NCBI GenBank assembly: GCA_029778535.1
Contig: JAKOQB010000198.1
Coordinates: 1-64,000, forward strand
Origin: Pseudomonadota bacterium
Lineage (GTDB): Bacteria; Pseudomonadota; Gammaproteobacteria; Burkholderiales; Burkholderiaceae_F
DNA length: 64,000 nt
Direction of reading: 5' to 3'
Numbering within the stretch: the first letter of the stretch is position 1; each line of letters opens with the position of its first letter. This document shows, piece by piece, positions 51,501 through 60,453 of this stretch. Below the pieces are notes generated by a model. That model was not told where the DNA came from and did not search any database. It was given only the letters and a program-made list of their open reading frames with translations. The translations under genes were made by a program, and so were the position numbers.

Positions 51501-52024
51501 TCCGCCGGCGCCAGCACCGGGATGCCGCACGCAGAGAACGTGTGCTCGCTCTGGTGCGCCACCGCCGACGAGCGCGCGGAATGATCGTCGCCCGCGACCA
51601 GCAGCACGCCGCCATGCCTGGACGTGCCGGCGTAGTTGGCGTGCTTGAACACGTCGCTGCAGCGGTCTACGCCTGGGCCCTTCGCGTACCACAGCGCGAA
51701 GATGCCGTCGCGTCTGGCGCCCGGCAGCAAGCCGAGTTGCTGCGTGCCCCAGACCGCGGTCGCGGCGAGCTCCTCGTTGACCGCGGGATGGAATTCGACG
51801 CCGTGCGCTTCGAGGTGCGCGCGCGCGTGGTGCAGTTCGCTGTCGAGTCCCGCCAGCGGCGAGCCGCGGTAGCCGGTCACGTAGCCCGCGGTGGCGAGAC
51901 CTGCGGCATGATCGCGCGCCGCCTGCAGCATCGGCAGCCGCGCGAGCGCCTGTACGCCGGTCATGAACACGCGGCCGCGCTCGAGGCGGTACTTGTCGTC
52001 GAGCGCGACGGCCGCGATGCCCAT
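48563..52024 (-). CDS. Fused indolepyruvate/arylpyruvate:ferredoxin oxidoreductase
   Basis: The 1153-residue protein joins the alpha, beta and gamma parts of a TPP-dependent 2-oxoacid oxidoreductase. The N-terminal part has GYVTGYRGSPLAGLDSEL and GPGVDRCSDVFKHANYAGTS. The TPP region has FCPGCPHNRST, NMGDGTYYHSGLLAIRAAVAAG and LYNDAVAMTGGQ. Fe-S motifs are CEGCGDCSVKSNC and CNVDESCLAGMCP. The gamma part has IAGIGGTGVVTVAALIGMAA, and the C-terminus is a DUF6537-type helical domain. Such enzymes convert phenyl-, hydroxyphenyl- or indolepyruvate to the arylacetyl-CoA, which is the substrate of PadBCD. It has an N-terminus somewhat shorter than many homologues. Confidence 0.88.
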   Translation of the reverse strand: MGIAAVALDDKYRLERGRVFMTGVQALARLPMLQAARDHAAGLATAGYVTGYRGSPLAGLDSELHHARAHLEAHGVEFHPAVNEELAATAVWGTQQLGLLPGARRDGIFALWYAKGPGVDRCSDVFKHANYAGTSRHGGVLLVAGDDHSARSSAVAHQSEHTFSACGIPVLAPADLQDCLDLGLHGWAMSRYSGCWVAMKTTSDIVESSATVELDPLRVVSRVPDDFVLPRDGVHIRWPDPQLAQERRMAEFKVYAAVAYARANGLNRLVWDAPAPRLGIIACGKAWLDVCQALHDLGIDECVAREIGLRLFKVGMAWPLEADGVRHFAEGLEEILVVEEKRQIIEYQLKEMLYNWRDDVRPRVVGKFDESGEWPVPHSQWLLPPTGELTPALAARAIAARIGRFHRSEQMRQHLAFLDAHERAPVNVPARVPWFCPGCPHNRSTRVPEGSCALGGVGCHLMATWMDRSTITVSQMGGEGVTWLGMARHAGTAHVFANMGDGTYYHSGLLAIRAAVAAGVNITYKILYNDAVAMTGGQPIDGPLTVPQITRQLDAEGVKKIVVLSEAPGRYPALAPGVTVRARDELDSVQRELRAIPGVTALVFDQTCAAEKRRRRKRGALPAPARRVFIHELVCEGCGDCSVKSNCLSVVPVETEFGRKYAIDQASCNVDESCLAGMCPSLVTIEGASLRQPRPMPLDGEAPPEPALPALDAPYSLLIAGIGGTGVVTVAALIGMAAHLDGSGVTVLDMTGLAQKGGAVLSHVRIARAQQELAAPRIATGAADALLGCDALVAAGADTLSKISRATRAVLNTAGAITGDVVRHPDHALPLEAALAALRAATESERVETVDATRLASLLAGAPIAANLFLLGSAWQRGLVPVSRDALARAIELNGVAVGDNMLAFEWGRRHAADRERVERLARDREQTPDWRRLSRTLEETVARRRAYLIDYQDERLARRYDALIERVRAAEQRVAPGSTQLAHAVARAWFRLLAPKDEYEVARLYADAQFAAALKDTFDGAGRLHLHLAIPGLARIDPATGEPRKRRYGPWMLRALRLLARLKRLRGTALDPFRHGAERALDRALIAEYEATIEATLAGLRADNLAVAVEIAALPERIRGYGPVRRRNADAARARRAELTAQFARAPLAHAA

Positions 52025-52040
52025 GGCCGAGCCGGGAAGC

Positions 52041-53183
52041 TCAGTCCTTCACCAGCACGAACTTCCCGTCGCGCACGGTGATCAGCGCCTGCCCGCGCTG
52101 GTCGAAGCCGGAGTGGTCCTGCGGCGACAGGTTGATCACGCCCTGCGACGTGACGAGGTTGTGGGTGGCTTCGATCGCGTCGCGCAGCGCGGCGCGGAAT
52201 TCGGGCGTGCCGGGCTTGCCCTTCTTCGCCGCTTCGGGGATCGCGCGCGCGAGCAGCATGCCCGCGTCGTACACGCCCGCGCCGAAGATCGGCGGCTTGG
52301 CGCCGAACTGCTTGTCGTAGCTCGACACGAACTCGAGCGCGACCTTCCTGGTCGGCACGCTGTCGGCGATCTCGTCGAGCACCAGCAGCATCGGGCCGAC
52401 GATCAGCGCGCCCTCGACCTTCTTGCCGCCGATCTGCGCGAACGCGCCCGAGGCCGAGCCGTGCGTGTGATAAATGGCGCCCTTGTAGCCGGCGTCGACG
52501 AGTTGCATGTGCGGCAGCGCCGCGCCCGCGGCCACGCCCGCGACCAGCACCGCCTCCGGCTTGGCGCCGATCAGCTTGGCGACCTGCCCGGTCACGCTCG
52601 TGTCGGTGCGCGCATAGCGCTCGTTGGCGACGATCGCGATGCCGGCCTTCTGCGCCATCGGCGCGAAGGTCTTGTACCAGTTCTCGCCGTACGGGTCGTT
52701 GTAGCCGATGAAGCCGAGCGTCTTGACACCGCGCCTGGTCATCGCGGCGATCAGGCCCTCGCTGATCACGTCGTCGTTCGGGTGCGTCTTGAACACCCAG
52801 CGCTTCTTGTCGTCCATCGGCAGCACAACCGCCGAAGTGCCGACCGGCGCCAGCATCGGCGTCTTCGCTTCGGCCATGAACTGCAGCACGCCCATCGCGT
52901 TGGGCGAGCCGCTCGGCCCGATCAGCGCGTCGATCTTGTCTTCCGACAGCAGCTTCTTGGCGAGTTGCACGCTCTGCGTCGGGTCGCTGGCGTCGTCGTA
53001 GACGATGTAGTCGATCGTGAGGTCGCCGGCCTTCTTCGGCAGCAGCGCGACCGCGTTCTTCTGCGGGATGCCGACGAACGCGGTCGGCCCGGTGGCCGAA
53101 GTGATCACGCCGACCTTGACCTGCGCGAACGCCGTTGCGGCGACGAGCGACGCCGCCAGTGCGAAGATGCCCTTGAGCTTCAT
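52041..53183 (-). CDS. LivK-type ABC transporter substrate-binding protein
   Basis: A 380-residue periplasmic protein with signal peptide KLKGIFALAASLVAATAFA and the branched-chain amino-acid binding fold: VKVGVITSATGPTAFVGIPQ, DDASDPTQSVQLAKKLL, ALIGPSGSPNAMGV and GYNDPYGENWYKTF. Relatives import branched-chain amino acids, but also aromatic acids such as 4-hydroxybenzoate and coumarate. No permease or ATPase genes are near, so it must use components encoded elsewhere. GGAGGAAGACAG precedes the ATG at 53183. It sits in the middle of a catabolic minus-strand operon. Confidence 0.9.
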   Translation of the reverse strand: MKLKGIFALAASLVAATAFAQVKVGVITSATGPTAFVGIPQKNAVALLPKKAGDLTIDYIVYDDASDPTQSVQLAKKLLSEDKIDALIGPSGSPNAMGVLQFMAEAKTPMLAPVGTSAVVLPMDDKKRWVFKTHPNDDVISEGLIAAMTRRGVKTLGFIGYNDPYGENWYKTFAPMAQKAGIAIVANERYARTDTSVTGQVAKLIGAKPEAVLVAGVAAGAALPHMQLVDAGYKGAIYHTHGSASGAFAQIGGKKVEGALIVGPMLLVLDEIADSVPTRKVALEFVSSYDKQFGAKPPIFGAGVYDAGMLLARAIPEAAKKGKPGTPEFRAALRDAIEATHNLVTSQGVINLSPQDHSGFDQRGQALITVRDGKFVLVKD

Positions 53184-53213
53184 CTGTCTTCCTCCTCCGT
53201 GTGAGTCGAGCAA

Positions 53214-55217
53214 CTAACCGGTGCGGCCGAAATCGGGCTTGCGGCCTTCGCGATTCGCCTGGATTCCTTCGCGCGCCGCGGCCGTGCACGCGGAGGCGCC
53301 GAACGCGCGGTAGCCGATCTCGAGCGCTTCCGACAGCGATGGCGCAGCGGCGGCGCGGCGTACGGCGTCCTCGAGGATCGACAGCACCTCGCGGCTCAGC
53401 ATCTGGCCACTGGCTGCCATGGGCTCGATCGCGGCGAGTGCCGGGATCGCGACCGGTGCAGACGCGATCGCGGTCGTCCGTCCCGCCAGCACGTGCACGC
53501 GCGCGACTGCGCGTTCGATCAGCGTGCCGAAGTCGTCCGCAAGATCATCGACGACGCCCAGTTCGTGTGCGCGCGCCGCGCTCAGGCGCTCGGCGCGGCG
53601 GAGCATGGCGTGGAACGTCTCCGCGGCTTTCGGCCAGCGGCGATACGGCACCACCATCGCGCCGATGCCGGGCACGATGCCGAGCGTGATCTCCGGCAAC
53701 TGCAGGAACGCGCTGCGGACCGCGACGATGCCGTGGCAACGGATGGCGAGTTCCAGCCCGCCGCCGAGCGCCATGCCGTTCAGCGCAGCGACCACGGGCT
53801 TCTTCATCGCGTCGAGGTGCACCAGCAGGCGCGAGCAGTCGCGCGCGTACTGCGCGGACGCCGCGGCATCGCCGAGCAGCGACGGAAAGCGGCCGATGTC
53901 GGCGCCGGCGCAGAACGAACGCGCGCCGTAGCCGGTGATCACGAAGCCGCGCACCGCCGGATCGCTCTCGAATCGTCGGATCACCGACAGCACTTCGTCG
54001 GTCATTTCGTCGTGCAGCGCATTGAGCGCCTCGGGCCGGCGCAGCGTGATCACCTTCACGTCGCCCACGTCGTCGACCAGCACGTGGCGCAGGAAGTCCT
54101 GATATGCCGCGAGCGGACGCTTGGGCAGCGGCATTCCGGGCCGGTCGGCGGCGAAGCGGTCGAGGATGCGCCGCGCCTCCGCCTCGCCGAGATCGCGCAT
54201 CAGGTCGAGCGGGCCGCGCCTGAAGCCAAGCGCGAGCTTGCAGCCGAGGTCGAGATCGGCCGGCGCGCCGATCGCGCGGTCGAGGATGTCGACCGACTGC
54301 GAGAACAGCACGCCGAGCAGGCGGTCGCGCACCTCGGCGTCCGTGTCCGCGAGCACCTCGACGCGCTTGCCGGGATCGACCGTCAGCCAGTGGTCGACCG
54401 AACGGAAGATCGGGGCCGGGCGGTAGTGCTCGCCTTCCTCGTCGGCCTGCAGCGTGTTGGTCTCGGTGATGATCGGGTTGCCGCGCGCGAGGTTCAGCAC
54501 GAAGAACGGCCCGGCGTGCACGTAGGCGGAAGCCGCGCTGTCGATCTCCGCGGCGGTCGCGCGGTCGAGCAGCAGGGCGGCCTCGTTGCACCAGTTGTCG
54601 AACACGCGGTCGAGCATGAAGCACACCGCGTCGGCGGTGACCAGCGGCAACTTGCCGGTCATCGCGAAGAGCCAGCGCAGGTAGGCAAGGACTTCGCGGT
54701 CGCATTTGTCCCAGTCGATCACCTCGACGACCGGGTTGCGCCACGCGGGCGCGAAGAAGTGCGTGACGGTCGCGCGCTGCGGATGTTTCAGCTCGGCGAA
54801 GATGCGCGCCGCCGGCAGCGAACTGGTATTCGACGTGATCAGGCAGCGTGCGGAGACGAGGCCTTCGAGCTGCGCGAAGATGCGGCGCTTGAGCGACAGG
54901 TTCTCGGTCGCGGCCTCGATCACCCAGTCGCAGTCGGAAAGCTGTGCGTAGTCCTGCGTGGCGACGATGTTCGCGCTCACCGCGGCAGCCTGGGCCTCGG
55001 TCATTTTGCCGCGCGCGACCGCCTTGGCCGCGTACTCGCGGCAGCGCGCGAGCGCCTTGTCCAGCGCCGGCTGCGCGATGTCGACCAGCGTCAGCCGCAT
55101 CTGCGGCAGCGCGCTCTTCATGTAGTAGCCGATGTCGGGGCCGATCGTGCCGGCGCCGATGATCGCGACGTGCTTCGGCAGAGCGCGCTCAGGAGTGCGC
55201 AGCAGCGGATTGTGCAT
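53214..55217 (-). CDS. 3-hydroxyacyl-CoA dehydrogenase / enoyl-CoA hydratase fusion
   Basis: This 667-residue protein has the dehydrogenase first (residues 1-375) and crotonase second (390-640), the reverse of FadB. The NAD site is [17 protein letters not shown], the dehydrogenase catalytic His is in [16 protein letters not shown], with SNTSSLP before it. The crotonase oxyanion segments are [13 protein letters not shown] and [19 protein letters not shown]. It probably hydrates an enoyl-CoA and oxidises the product. It overlaps the CoA-transferase gene by 29 bases. Fusions in this order occur in aromatic and alicyclic acid degraders, but the substrate is open. Confidence 0.87.
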   Translation of the reverse strand: MHNPLLRTPERALPKHVAIIGAGTIGPDIGYYMKSALPQMRLTLVDIAQPALDKALARCREYAAKAVARGKMTEAQAAAVSANIVATQDYAQLSDCDWVIEAATENLSLKRRIFAQLEGLVSARCLITSNTSSLPAARIFAELKHPQRATVTHFFAPAWRNPVVEVIDWDKCDREVLAYLRWLFAMTGKLPLVTADAVCFMLDRVFDNWCNEAALLLDRATAAEIDSAASAYVHAGPFFVLNLARGNPIITETNTLQADEEGEHYRPAPIFRSVDHWLTVDPGKRVEVLADTDAEVRDRLLGVLFSQSVDILDRAIGAPADLDLGCKLALGFRRGPLDLMRDLGEAEARRILDRFAADRPGMPLPKRPLAAYQDFLRHVLVDDVGDVKVITLRRPEALNALHDEMTDEVLSVIRRFESDPAVRGFVITGYGARSFCAGADIGRFPSLLGDAAASAQYARDCSRLLVHLDAMKKPVVAALNGMALGGGLELAIRCHGIVAVRSAFLQLPEITLGIVPGIGAMVVPYRRWPKAAETFHAMLRRAERLSAARAHELGVVDDLADDFGTLIERAVARVHVLAGRTTAIASAPVAIPALAAIEPMAASGQMLSREVLSILEDAVRRAAAAPSLSEALEIGYRAFGASACTAAAREGIQANREGRKPDFGRTG

Positions 55218-56427
55218 GGGCGTCCTTGCGCGCGGCGTCGAACACGACGCCGGTCCTCGACAGTTGCTCGATCTCGGCGTTGGACACGCCGGCCTCGCGC
55301 AGCACGGCGTTCGTGTGCTCGCCGTAATGCGCGGGGAAGGGCAGCTCGCGCGCCACGCCGGGCAGGTCGACCGCGAGCGGCTGCATCCGCACTTCCCTGC
55401 CGTTCGGCATCCGTGTGCGCGTGACGCGACTCGCGATCGCGGGCAGGGAGCGCACGGCGGGAATGTCTTGGATCGGCGCGTGCGGGATCGTCGCCTGGCG
55501 GAAGTCGGCGGCGATCTCGGCGGTCGGGAAGCGCTTCGTCACTGCTGCCATCTCGCGATGAATCGCCTCGCGCTCCCGGTGTCGGCCCTCGTTGGTCACG
55601 CGCACCGCGTTGCCGACCGCCGCGAACTTCGGGATCTCGGTGAGCCGCTTCCACTGCACGTCGCTGCCGATCGCCATGTAGATGAAGCCGTCCGCGGTCG
55701 GGTAGACGTTGGTCGGGATGAACTTGCGGTGCTCGTTGCCGCAGCGGGTGATCTCGCTCTTCTGGCAGTCGAAGTCGAGCAGCGGCAAGGTGGTGATCAG
55801 CCACGACGCGGCGGCCTGCAGCATCGACACGTCGATGCGTTTGCCTGCGCCGGTTTCCGCCCGCTCGAGTAATGCGAGCATCACGTTCGCGTACACCTCG
55901 TCGCCGGCCTTCAGATCGATCAGCGGCACGCCGGACAGCGTCGGCGGGCCTTCGGCGGGGCCGGTGAGTTCCATGTAGCCGACCATCGCCTGGATCACCG
56001 GGTCGTAGCCCGGCACGTCGGGATACTCGGGGCCCATCGCCGAGATGCCGGCCCAGATCAGGTCGGGCTTCGTCTTGCTCAACGTCTCATAGTCGATGCC
56101 GAGCTGCGCATAGCGGCGCGGCACGGTGTTGCAGCAGAAGACGTCGACGTCAAGCCCGACCAGCAGCCGGCGCAACAGCGCCTGCCCGTCCGGGTGCTTC
56201 AGGTTCAGCGCGATCGCCTCCTTGCCGACGTTGGGCGCGATGAAGTAGCTGCGCCGGTCGTCGTCGACCACGCGCGCGCCGATGTAGCGATTCGGATCGC
56301 CCGGCAGCCCGTCGCCGCTCGGTGTGGACTCGATGCGGATCACGCGCCAGCCGAGCTGCGCGAACCGCAGCGTCGCGTACGGCATCGCGAGCGCCTGTTC
56401 CATCGACAGGACGGTGCGGCGCTTCAT
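55189..56427 (-). CDS. CaiB/BaiF (class III) CoA-transferase
   Basis: A 412-residue CoA-transferase with [41 protein letters not shown], and the catalytic Asp in [65 protein letters not shown] is the usual mid-domain pattern. The N-terminal glycine-rich signature is degenerate ([19 protein letters not shown]). It would activate the acid processed by the neighbouring Mo hydroxylase and beta-oxidation enzymes. Repeat DNA of 170 bases separates it from the upstream large subunit. Confidence 0.87.
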   Translation of the reverse strand: MKRRTVLSMEQALAMPYATLRFAQLGWRVIRIESTPSGDGLPGDPNRYIGARVVDDDRRSYFIAPNVGKEAIALNLKHPDGQALLRRLLVGLDVDVFCCNTVPRRYAQLGIDYETLSKTKPDLIWAGISAMGPEYPDVPGYDPVIQAMVGYMELTGPAEGPPTLSGVPLIDLKAGDEVYANVMLALLERAETGAGKRIDVSMLQAAASWLITTLPLLDFDCQKSEITRCGNEHRKFIPTNVYPTADGFIYMAIGSDVQWKRLTEIPKFAAVGNAVRVTNEGRHREREAIHREMAAVTKRFPTAEIAADFRQATIPHAPIQDIPAVRSLPAIASRVTRTRMPNGREVRMQPLAVDLPGVARELPFPAHYGEHTNAVLREAGVSNAEIEQLSRTGVVFDAARKDAHAQSAAAHS

Positions 56428-56433
56428 GTCGGC

Positions 56434-56560
56434 TCCTTCTCCCGCATCAGCGGGAGAAGGCGGGGGATGAGGGCGAAAGCGCAGATGCGGGTGGGCGCAT
56501 CCAATTCGAGTCGCTGTTGGCCCTCACCCCAACCCTCTCCCGCTGATGCAGGAGAGGGAG
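56434..56560. repeat. Paired palindromic repeats (CTCCCGCATCAGCGGGAG type)
   Basis: TTCTCCCGCATCAGCGGGAG at about 56438-56457 and an inverted relative CCTCTCCCGCTGATGCAGGA at about 56533-56552 flank 75 bases. Same family as 3567-3710. The pair lies between the large subunit and CoA-transferase genes and may stabilise or attenuate the transcript. Confidence 0.8.
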
Positions 56561-56596
56561 TAACCCTGCATGTCATGCAACTCCAGGGCATCCGCA

Positions 56597-59008
56597 TCAC
56601 TCCGGCTTCCACGGCTTCCAGTACAGCCTCTCGCTCGCGCCGTGCAGCGCCCGATACACCTTCTCCGGCGTGAACGGCAGCTCGCAGATGCGCACGCCGG
56701 TCGCGTTCTCGATCGCGTTGGCGGTCGCGGCGGCGATGCAGATCGCGGGCGCTTCGCCGACGCCCTTGGCGCCCTGCGGCCCTTCACCGTCCATCGACTC
56801 AATGAACGACACGTCGATTTCCGGAATCTCCGGCGCGGTGACCAGCTTGTAATCGCGGAAGTTCGGGTTGCGGATCGCGCCGTTCTCGACCATCAGGTTC
56901 TCGGTCAGCGCATAACCCTGGCCCATCACGATGCCGCCTTCGATCTGGCCCTCGATGCCGAGGCGGTTCAGCACCCGGCCGACGTCGTGCGCCCCGGTGA
57001 CCCTGGTCATCTTCACCACGCCGGTGTCGGTGTCGACCTCGACCTCGACCACCTGCGACGCCCACGCGTACGCGGCCGACACGTCGCCCTTGAAGCCCTT
57101 GTCCTGGTGCTGGCTCGGCGGCTCGTAGTAATAGGTGGTCATCACGAGCTCGGCCTTGTCGCTGAAGTGCAGGTTGCGGATCAGGCGCGCGAGATCCGTC
57201 AGCGGATCGCCGGTCGCCGCGCGCACCACGTGGCCGCCGCGCAATTCGAGTTCGCTCTCCGCGCACTCGAACTTCTTCGCCGCCGCGGCGAGGATCTTCG
57301 CTCTTGCCTTGCGCGCGGCGCCGATCGCCGAGTTGCCGGCGATGAAGGTCGTGCGCGATGCGTGCACGCCGACGTCCCACGGCGTGATGTCGGTGTCGTT
57401 GTTGACGACAGTCACCGACGAGATCGGCAGTCCCAGCTCCTCGCAAACGAGCTGCGACAGCACCGTCTCCGAGCCCTGGCCGATCTCGGAGGCGCCGGTG
57501 ATCAGCGTCACGTGTGCGAAATCGTCGATCTTCAGAATCGTGCCGCAGCCGTCCGACGGATAGATCTTGGCGCCGCCGCCCACGTGCAGCATCGAGGCGA
57601 TGCCGATGCCGCGCTTGATCGAGCCCGGCTTGGCGCGTGCGGCGATGTTCTCGCGCCGTTTGCGCGAGTAATCGCTGCGCGCTGCCGCGGTCTTCAGGCA
57701 ATCCTGGAAGCCGCAGCTCTTGAACGTCATGCCCTGGCCGGTCACCTCGCCCGGCACCTGCGCGTTCTTCAGCCGGAACTCGAGCGGGTCCATGCCGATC
57801 GCGTCGGCGAGCTTGTCCATGTGCTGCTCGACCGCAAACGTCGCCTGCAGGTTGCCGTAGCCGCGGAACGACCCCGCGTACGGGTTGTTGGTGTACACGG
57901 CGGTGGTGTGGTAGTCGCAGTGCGGCACGCGGTATAGCGACGAGAACGTCTGCATCATCACGAACGGCGTGGTCGCGCCCCACGACGTGTACGCGCCGTT
58001 GTCGTGCAGCGTGTGCACCTGGCGGAAGGTCAGCGTGCCGTCGCGCTTGCAGCCGGAGCGCAGCGTCAGCAGCACCGGCTGGCGCGTCGGCGAGGCAAGG
58101 AATTCCTCCTCGCGCGTGAACACCATCTTCACCGGCCGCTTCGCCGCGCGCGCGAGGAACACGCAGATCACCTCGAACGGATAGATGTCGAGCTTGGAGC
58201 CGAAGCCGCCGCCGATCGGCGGCTGGATGATGCGGATGCGCGCCGGGTCCATGTTCAGGTACTCGGCGAACTCGCGCCGGTGCAGGAACGGCACCTGCGT
58301 GTTCGAGTACATCAGGAGATTCCCGCTGGCGTCGAAGTCAGCGATCACGCCGGAGACGCCCATGCAGCAGTGCGTGACGTAGTGCAGCTTGAAGGTGTCC
58401 TCGATCACTACGTCGGACTCCGCCTCGCCCTTGACCACATCGCCGTGGCTGTAGTCGAAGCGCATCGCGATGTTGTCCTTCTTCCCGGTAAAGGCGATCG
58501 GCATGCCGGGTTTCAGGTGCAGGTGCGTGCCGTCGGCGCCGTGCGGCTCTGGATGGATCAGCACCGCGTCGGGCTGGATCGCATCGCGCGCGTCGGACAG
58601 CACCGGCAGGTCCTCGTACTCGACCTTGATCAGCTTCAGCGCCTCCTCGGCGATCTCGGCCGAGTCGGCCGCCACCGCGGCGATTTCGTCGCGGATGCTG
58701 CGCACGCGGTCGCCCTTCAGCGGCAGGTGGTCCTTCGCCACGCCGATCGGGCGCTGGTCGGGAACGTCCGCGGCGGTCAGCACCACGTGCACACCGGGCA
58801 GCGCCTTCGCGACCGACGTGTCGATGCGGACGATCTTCGCGTGTACGCGGGAGGAACGCAGGATCTTCGCGTGCAGTTGCCCCGGCAGGTTGATGTCGTG
58901 GATGTAGCGCGTCTTGCCGCTCGCCTTCTCGGGCGCGTCGAGCTTCGGGATGCGCTTGCCGATCAGCGTGTCGGGCGCGATCGCGGCGGGTTTGTCTGCG
59001 ACCTTCAT
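56597..59008 (-). CDS. Xanthine-dehydrogenase-family molybdenum subunit (large), substrate unknown
   Basis: The 803-residue Mo subunit opens IGKRIPKLDAPEKASGKTRYIHDINLPGQLHAKILRS and has IGGGFGSKLDIYPFEVICVFLA, NNPYAGSFRGYGNLQATFAVEQ, HVGGGAKIYPSDGCGTI and the catalytic Glu region PQGAKGVGEAPAICIAAATANAIENATG. The GVGE motif and AGSFRGYG loop are those of oxidative hydroxylases such as aldehyde, nicotinate or xanthine dehydrogenases rather than HcrA. Its substrate may be a CoA ester or a heterocyclic/aryl acid, from its neighbours. ATG 59008 overlaps the small subunit stop. Confidence 0.83.
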   Translation of the reverse strand: MKVADKPAAIAPDTLIGKRIPKLDAPEKASGKTRYIHDINLPGQLHAKILRSSRVHAKIVRIDTSVAKALPGVHVVLTAADVPDQRPIGVAKDHLPLKGDRVRSIRDEIAAVAADSAEIAEEALKLIKVEYEDLPVLSDARDAIQPDAVLIHPEPHGADGTHLHLKPGMPIAFTGKKDNIAMRFDYSHGDVVKGEAESDVVIEDTFKLHYVTHCCMGVSGVIADFDASGNLLMYSNTQVPFLHRREFAEYLNMDPARIRIIQPPIGGGFGSKLDIYPFEVICVFLARAAKRPVKMVFTREEEFLASPTRQPVLLTLRSGCKRDGTLTFRQVHTLHDNGAYTSWGATTPFVMMQTFSSLYRVPHCDYHTTAVYTNNPYAGSFRGYGNLQATFAVEQHMDKLADAIGMDPLEFRLKNAQVPGEVTGQGMTFKSCGFQDCLKTAAARSDYSRKRRENIAARAKPGSIKRGIGIASMLHVGGGAKIYPSDGCGTILKIDDFAHVTLITGASEIGQGSETVLSQLVCEELGLPISSVTVVNNDTDITPWDVGVHASRTTFIAGNSAIGAARKARAKILAAAAKKFECAESELELRGGHVVRAATGDPLTDLARLIRNLHFSDKAELVMTTYYYEPPSQHQDKGFKGDVSAAYAWASQVVEVEVDTDTGVVKMTRVTGAHDVGRVLNRLGIEGQIEGGIVMGQGYALTENLMVENGAIRNPNFRDYKLVTAPEIPEIDVSFIESMDGEGPQGAKGVGEAPAICIAAATANAIENATGVRICELPFTPEKVYRALHGASERLYWKPWKPE

Positions 59009-59490
59009 CCTGCGACTCCTTCCTTCGCACCGCCGGCGGTCACCACTGCATCGACGATCTTCCTGTAGCCGGTGCAGCGGCACAGATTCCCTTCGATGCC
59101 GCGCTTGACCGTCTCCGCATCCGGGTGCGGATGCTGCGCGAGCAAGTGCGTGGCCTGCACCATCAGCCCCGGCGTGCAGAAGCCGCACTGCACCGCGCCG
59201 TTGGCGACGAAAGCCGCGCGCAGCGCATCGGCGCGCGCGTCGCCGGTCAGTCCCTCGATCGTGGTGACGCGCCGCCCCTCGCAGTCGACCGCGAACATCA
59301 GGCACGAATTGACGGTCTGGTCGTCGACGATGATCGTGCAGGCGCCGCACTCGCCTTCGCCGCAGCCGTACTTGGTGCCGGTCAGGCCGATCACATCGCG
59401 CAGCATCGCGAGCGTGCTCATGCCGACCTGCACCGTCACCTTGCGCGCCACGCCGTTCAGCGTGAACGCGATCTCATGCTTGAGCGACAT
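59005..59490 (-). CDS. Xanthine-dehydrogenase-family [2Fe-2S] small subunit
   Basis: A 161-residue subunit with KYGCGEGECGACTIIVDD and the following SCLMFAVDCEGR for the first [2Fe-2S] cluster, then CGFCTPGLMVQATHLLA and NLCRCTGYRKIVDAV for the second. It links the FAD and Mo subunits. It overlaps the medium subunit by 17 bases and the large subunit by 4, the medium-small-large order seen in CO dehydrogenase-like and other oxidative Mo hydroxylases. Confidence 0.88.
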   Translation of the reverse strand: MSLKHEIAFTLNGVARKVTVQVGMSTLAMLRDVIGLTGTKYGCGEGECGACTIIVDDQTVNSCLMFAVDCEGRRVTTIEGLTGDARADALRAAFVANGAVQCGFCTPGLMVQATHLLAQHPHPDAETVKRGIEGNLCRCTGYRKIVDAVVTAGGAKEGVAG

Positions 59491-60340
59491 CGTCGAGCAT
59501 CCTCTTGGTCATGTTGCGGATCAGTTCGCGCCGGTACCACGCCGAGGCGCGCACGTCGTCGATCGGCTTCACCTCGTCGTGCGCCACCTGCGCGGCGGCG
59601 TCGGTCGTCGCGCGGTCGAGCCGTTTGCCTTCCAGCGCCGCCTCGGTGCGCGGCGCGCGCACCGGCGTCGGCGCCACCGCGCCGAAGGCGACGCGTACGT
59701 TGGACAGCACGCCGTCCTTCACGACCGCGGCGATGCCGATCGAGATGGCCGAGATATCGAGCGCCGGGCGGGTGCCGAACTTGTAGAAGCGCGCGCGGTG
59801 GCCGCGCGGCGGTACCGGAATGCGCACGCCGGTCAGCAGTTCGTTCGGGGCGCGCTTGGTCTTGCCCGGCCCGACGAAGAAGTCCGCGAGCCGCATACGG
59901 CGCGTGCTGATCGTGCCGTTGGGTTTGGTCGCCAGTTCCACCTCGGCGTCGAGCACCAACAGCGGGACCAGGGTGTCTCCGGCCGGCGACGCGTTGACGA
60001 TGTTGCCGCCGATCGTGGCCGCGTTGCGGATCTGGTCGCTGGCAAAGTGGTCGCCCGCTTCGACCAGCACCGGAAAATGCTCGCGTATCAGCGGTTCGCG
60101 CATCAGTTCGGTCACCGTGACGAGCGCGCCGATGCGGATCGCGTCGCCGTCGCGCGCGATGCCCTTCAGCTCCGGCACGCGCTGAATGTTCATCAGCGTC
60201 GGCTTGAACTTCACCTTGCCGCTCGCGCTCTGCGGCATCAGGTCGGTGCCGCCGGCCAGCACGGTGACCTCATTGCGCTGCAGGCAGTCGAGCGCCTGGG
60301 CGAGGGTGGTCGGGGCGAGGTAATGCTCGATGGCTGTCAT
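59474..60340 (-). CDS. Xanthine-dehydrogenase-family FAD subunit (medium), without HcrB cluster
   Basis: This 288-residue FAD subunit has VTVLAGGTDLMPQSASG, QIRNAATIGGNIVNASPAGDTLVPLLVLDAEVEL, FFVGPGKTKRAPNELL and the CO_deh_flav_C domain at the end. It lacks the roughly 40-residue cysteine insertion of HcrB, so it cannot carry the extra [4Fe-4S] cluster. This separates the trio from 4-hydroxybenzoyl-CoA reductase and suggests it works oxidatively. ATG at 60340 is next to a palindromic repeat that separates it from the mutase genes. Confidence 0.88.
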   Translation of the reverse strand: MTAIEHYLAPTTLAQALDCLQRNEVTVLAGGTDLMPQSASGKVKFKPTLMNIQRVPELKGIARDGDAIRIGALVTVTELMREPLIREHFPVLVEAGDHFASDQIRNAATIGGNIVNASPAGDTLVPLLVLDAEVELATKPNGTISTRRMRLADFFVGPGKTKRAPNELLTGVRIPVPPRGHRARFYKFGTRPALDISAISIGIAAVVKDGVLSNVRVAFGAVAPTPVRAPRTEAALEGKRLDRATTDAAAQVAHDEVKPIDDVRASAWYRRELIRNMTKRMLDDVAQA

Positions 60341-60357
60341 TTCACTTCTCGATGAAA

Positions 60358-60440
60358 CGCTTCGTCGCCCCGGCGCAGGCCGGGGCCCAAGTTCCGCCGC
60401 CGCAATTGGGTCCCGGCCTGCGTCGGGACGACGGCAGATC
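60358..60440. repeat. Intergenic palindromic repeat between mutase and Mo hydroxylase genes
   Basis: TTCGTCGCCCCGGCGCAGGC followed by CGGGGCCC and a second inverted GGGTCCCGGCCTGCGTCGGG unit form two hairpins. This is the same family as 19652-19735. It lies between the mutase stop and the FAD-subunit start, so it may modulate readthrough between them. Confidence 0.78.
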
Positions 60441-60453
60441 TTTGTTCCCGCAA

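Noticed and set aside
48572-52081. An 1169-codon plus-strand frame opposite the arylpyruvate oxidoreductase
   Set aside because: No recognisable domain; third-position GC on the minus strand explains the long open frame.
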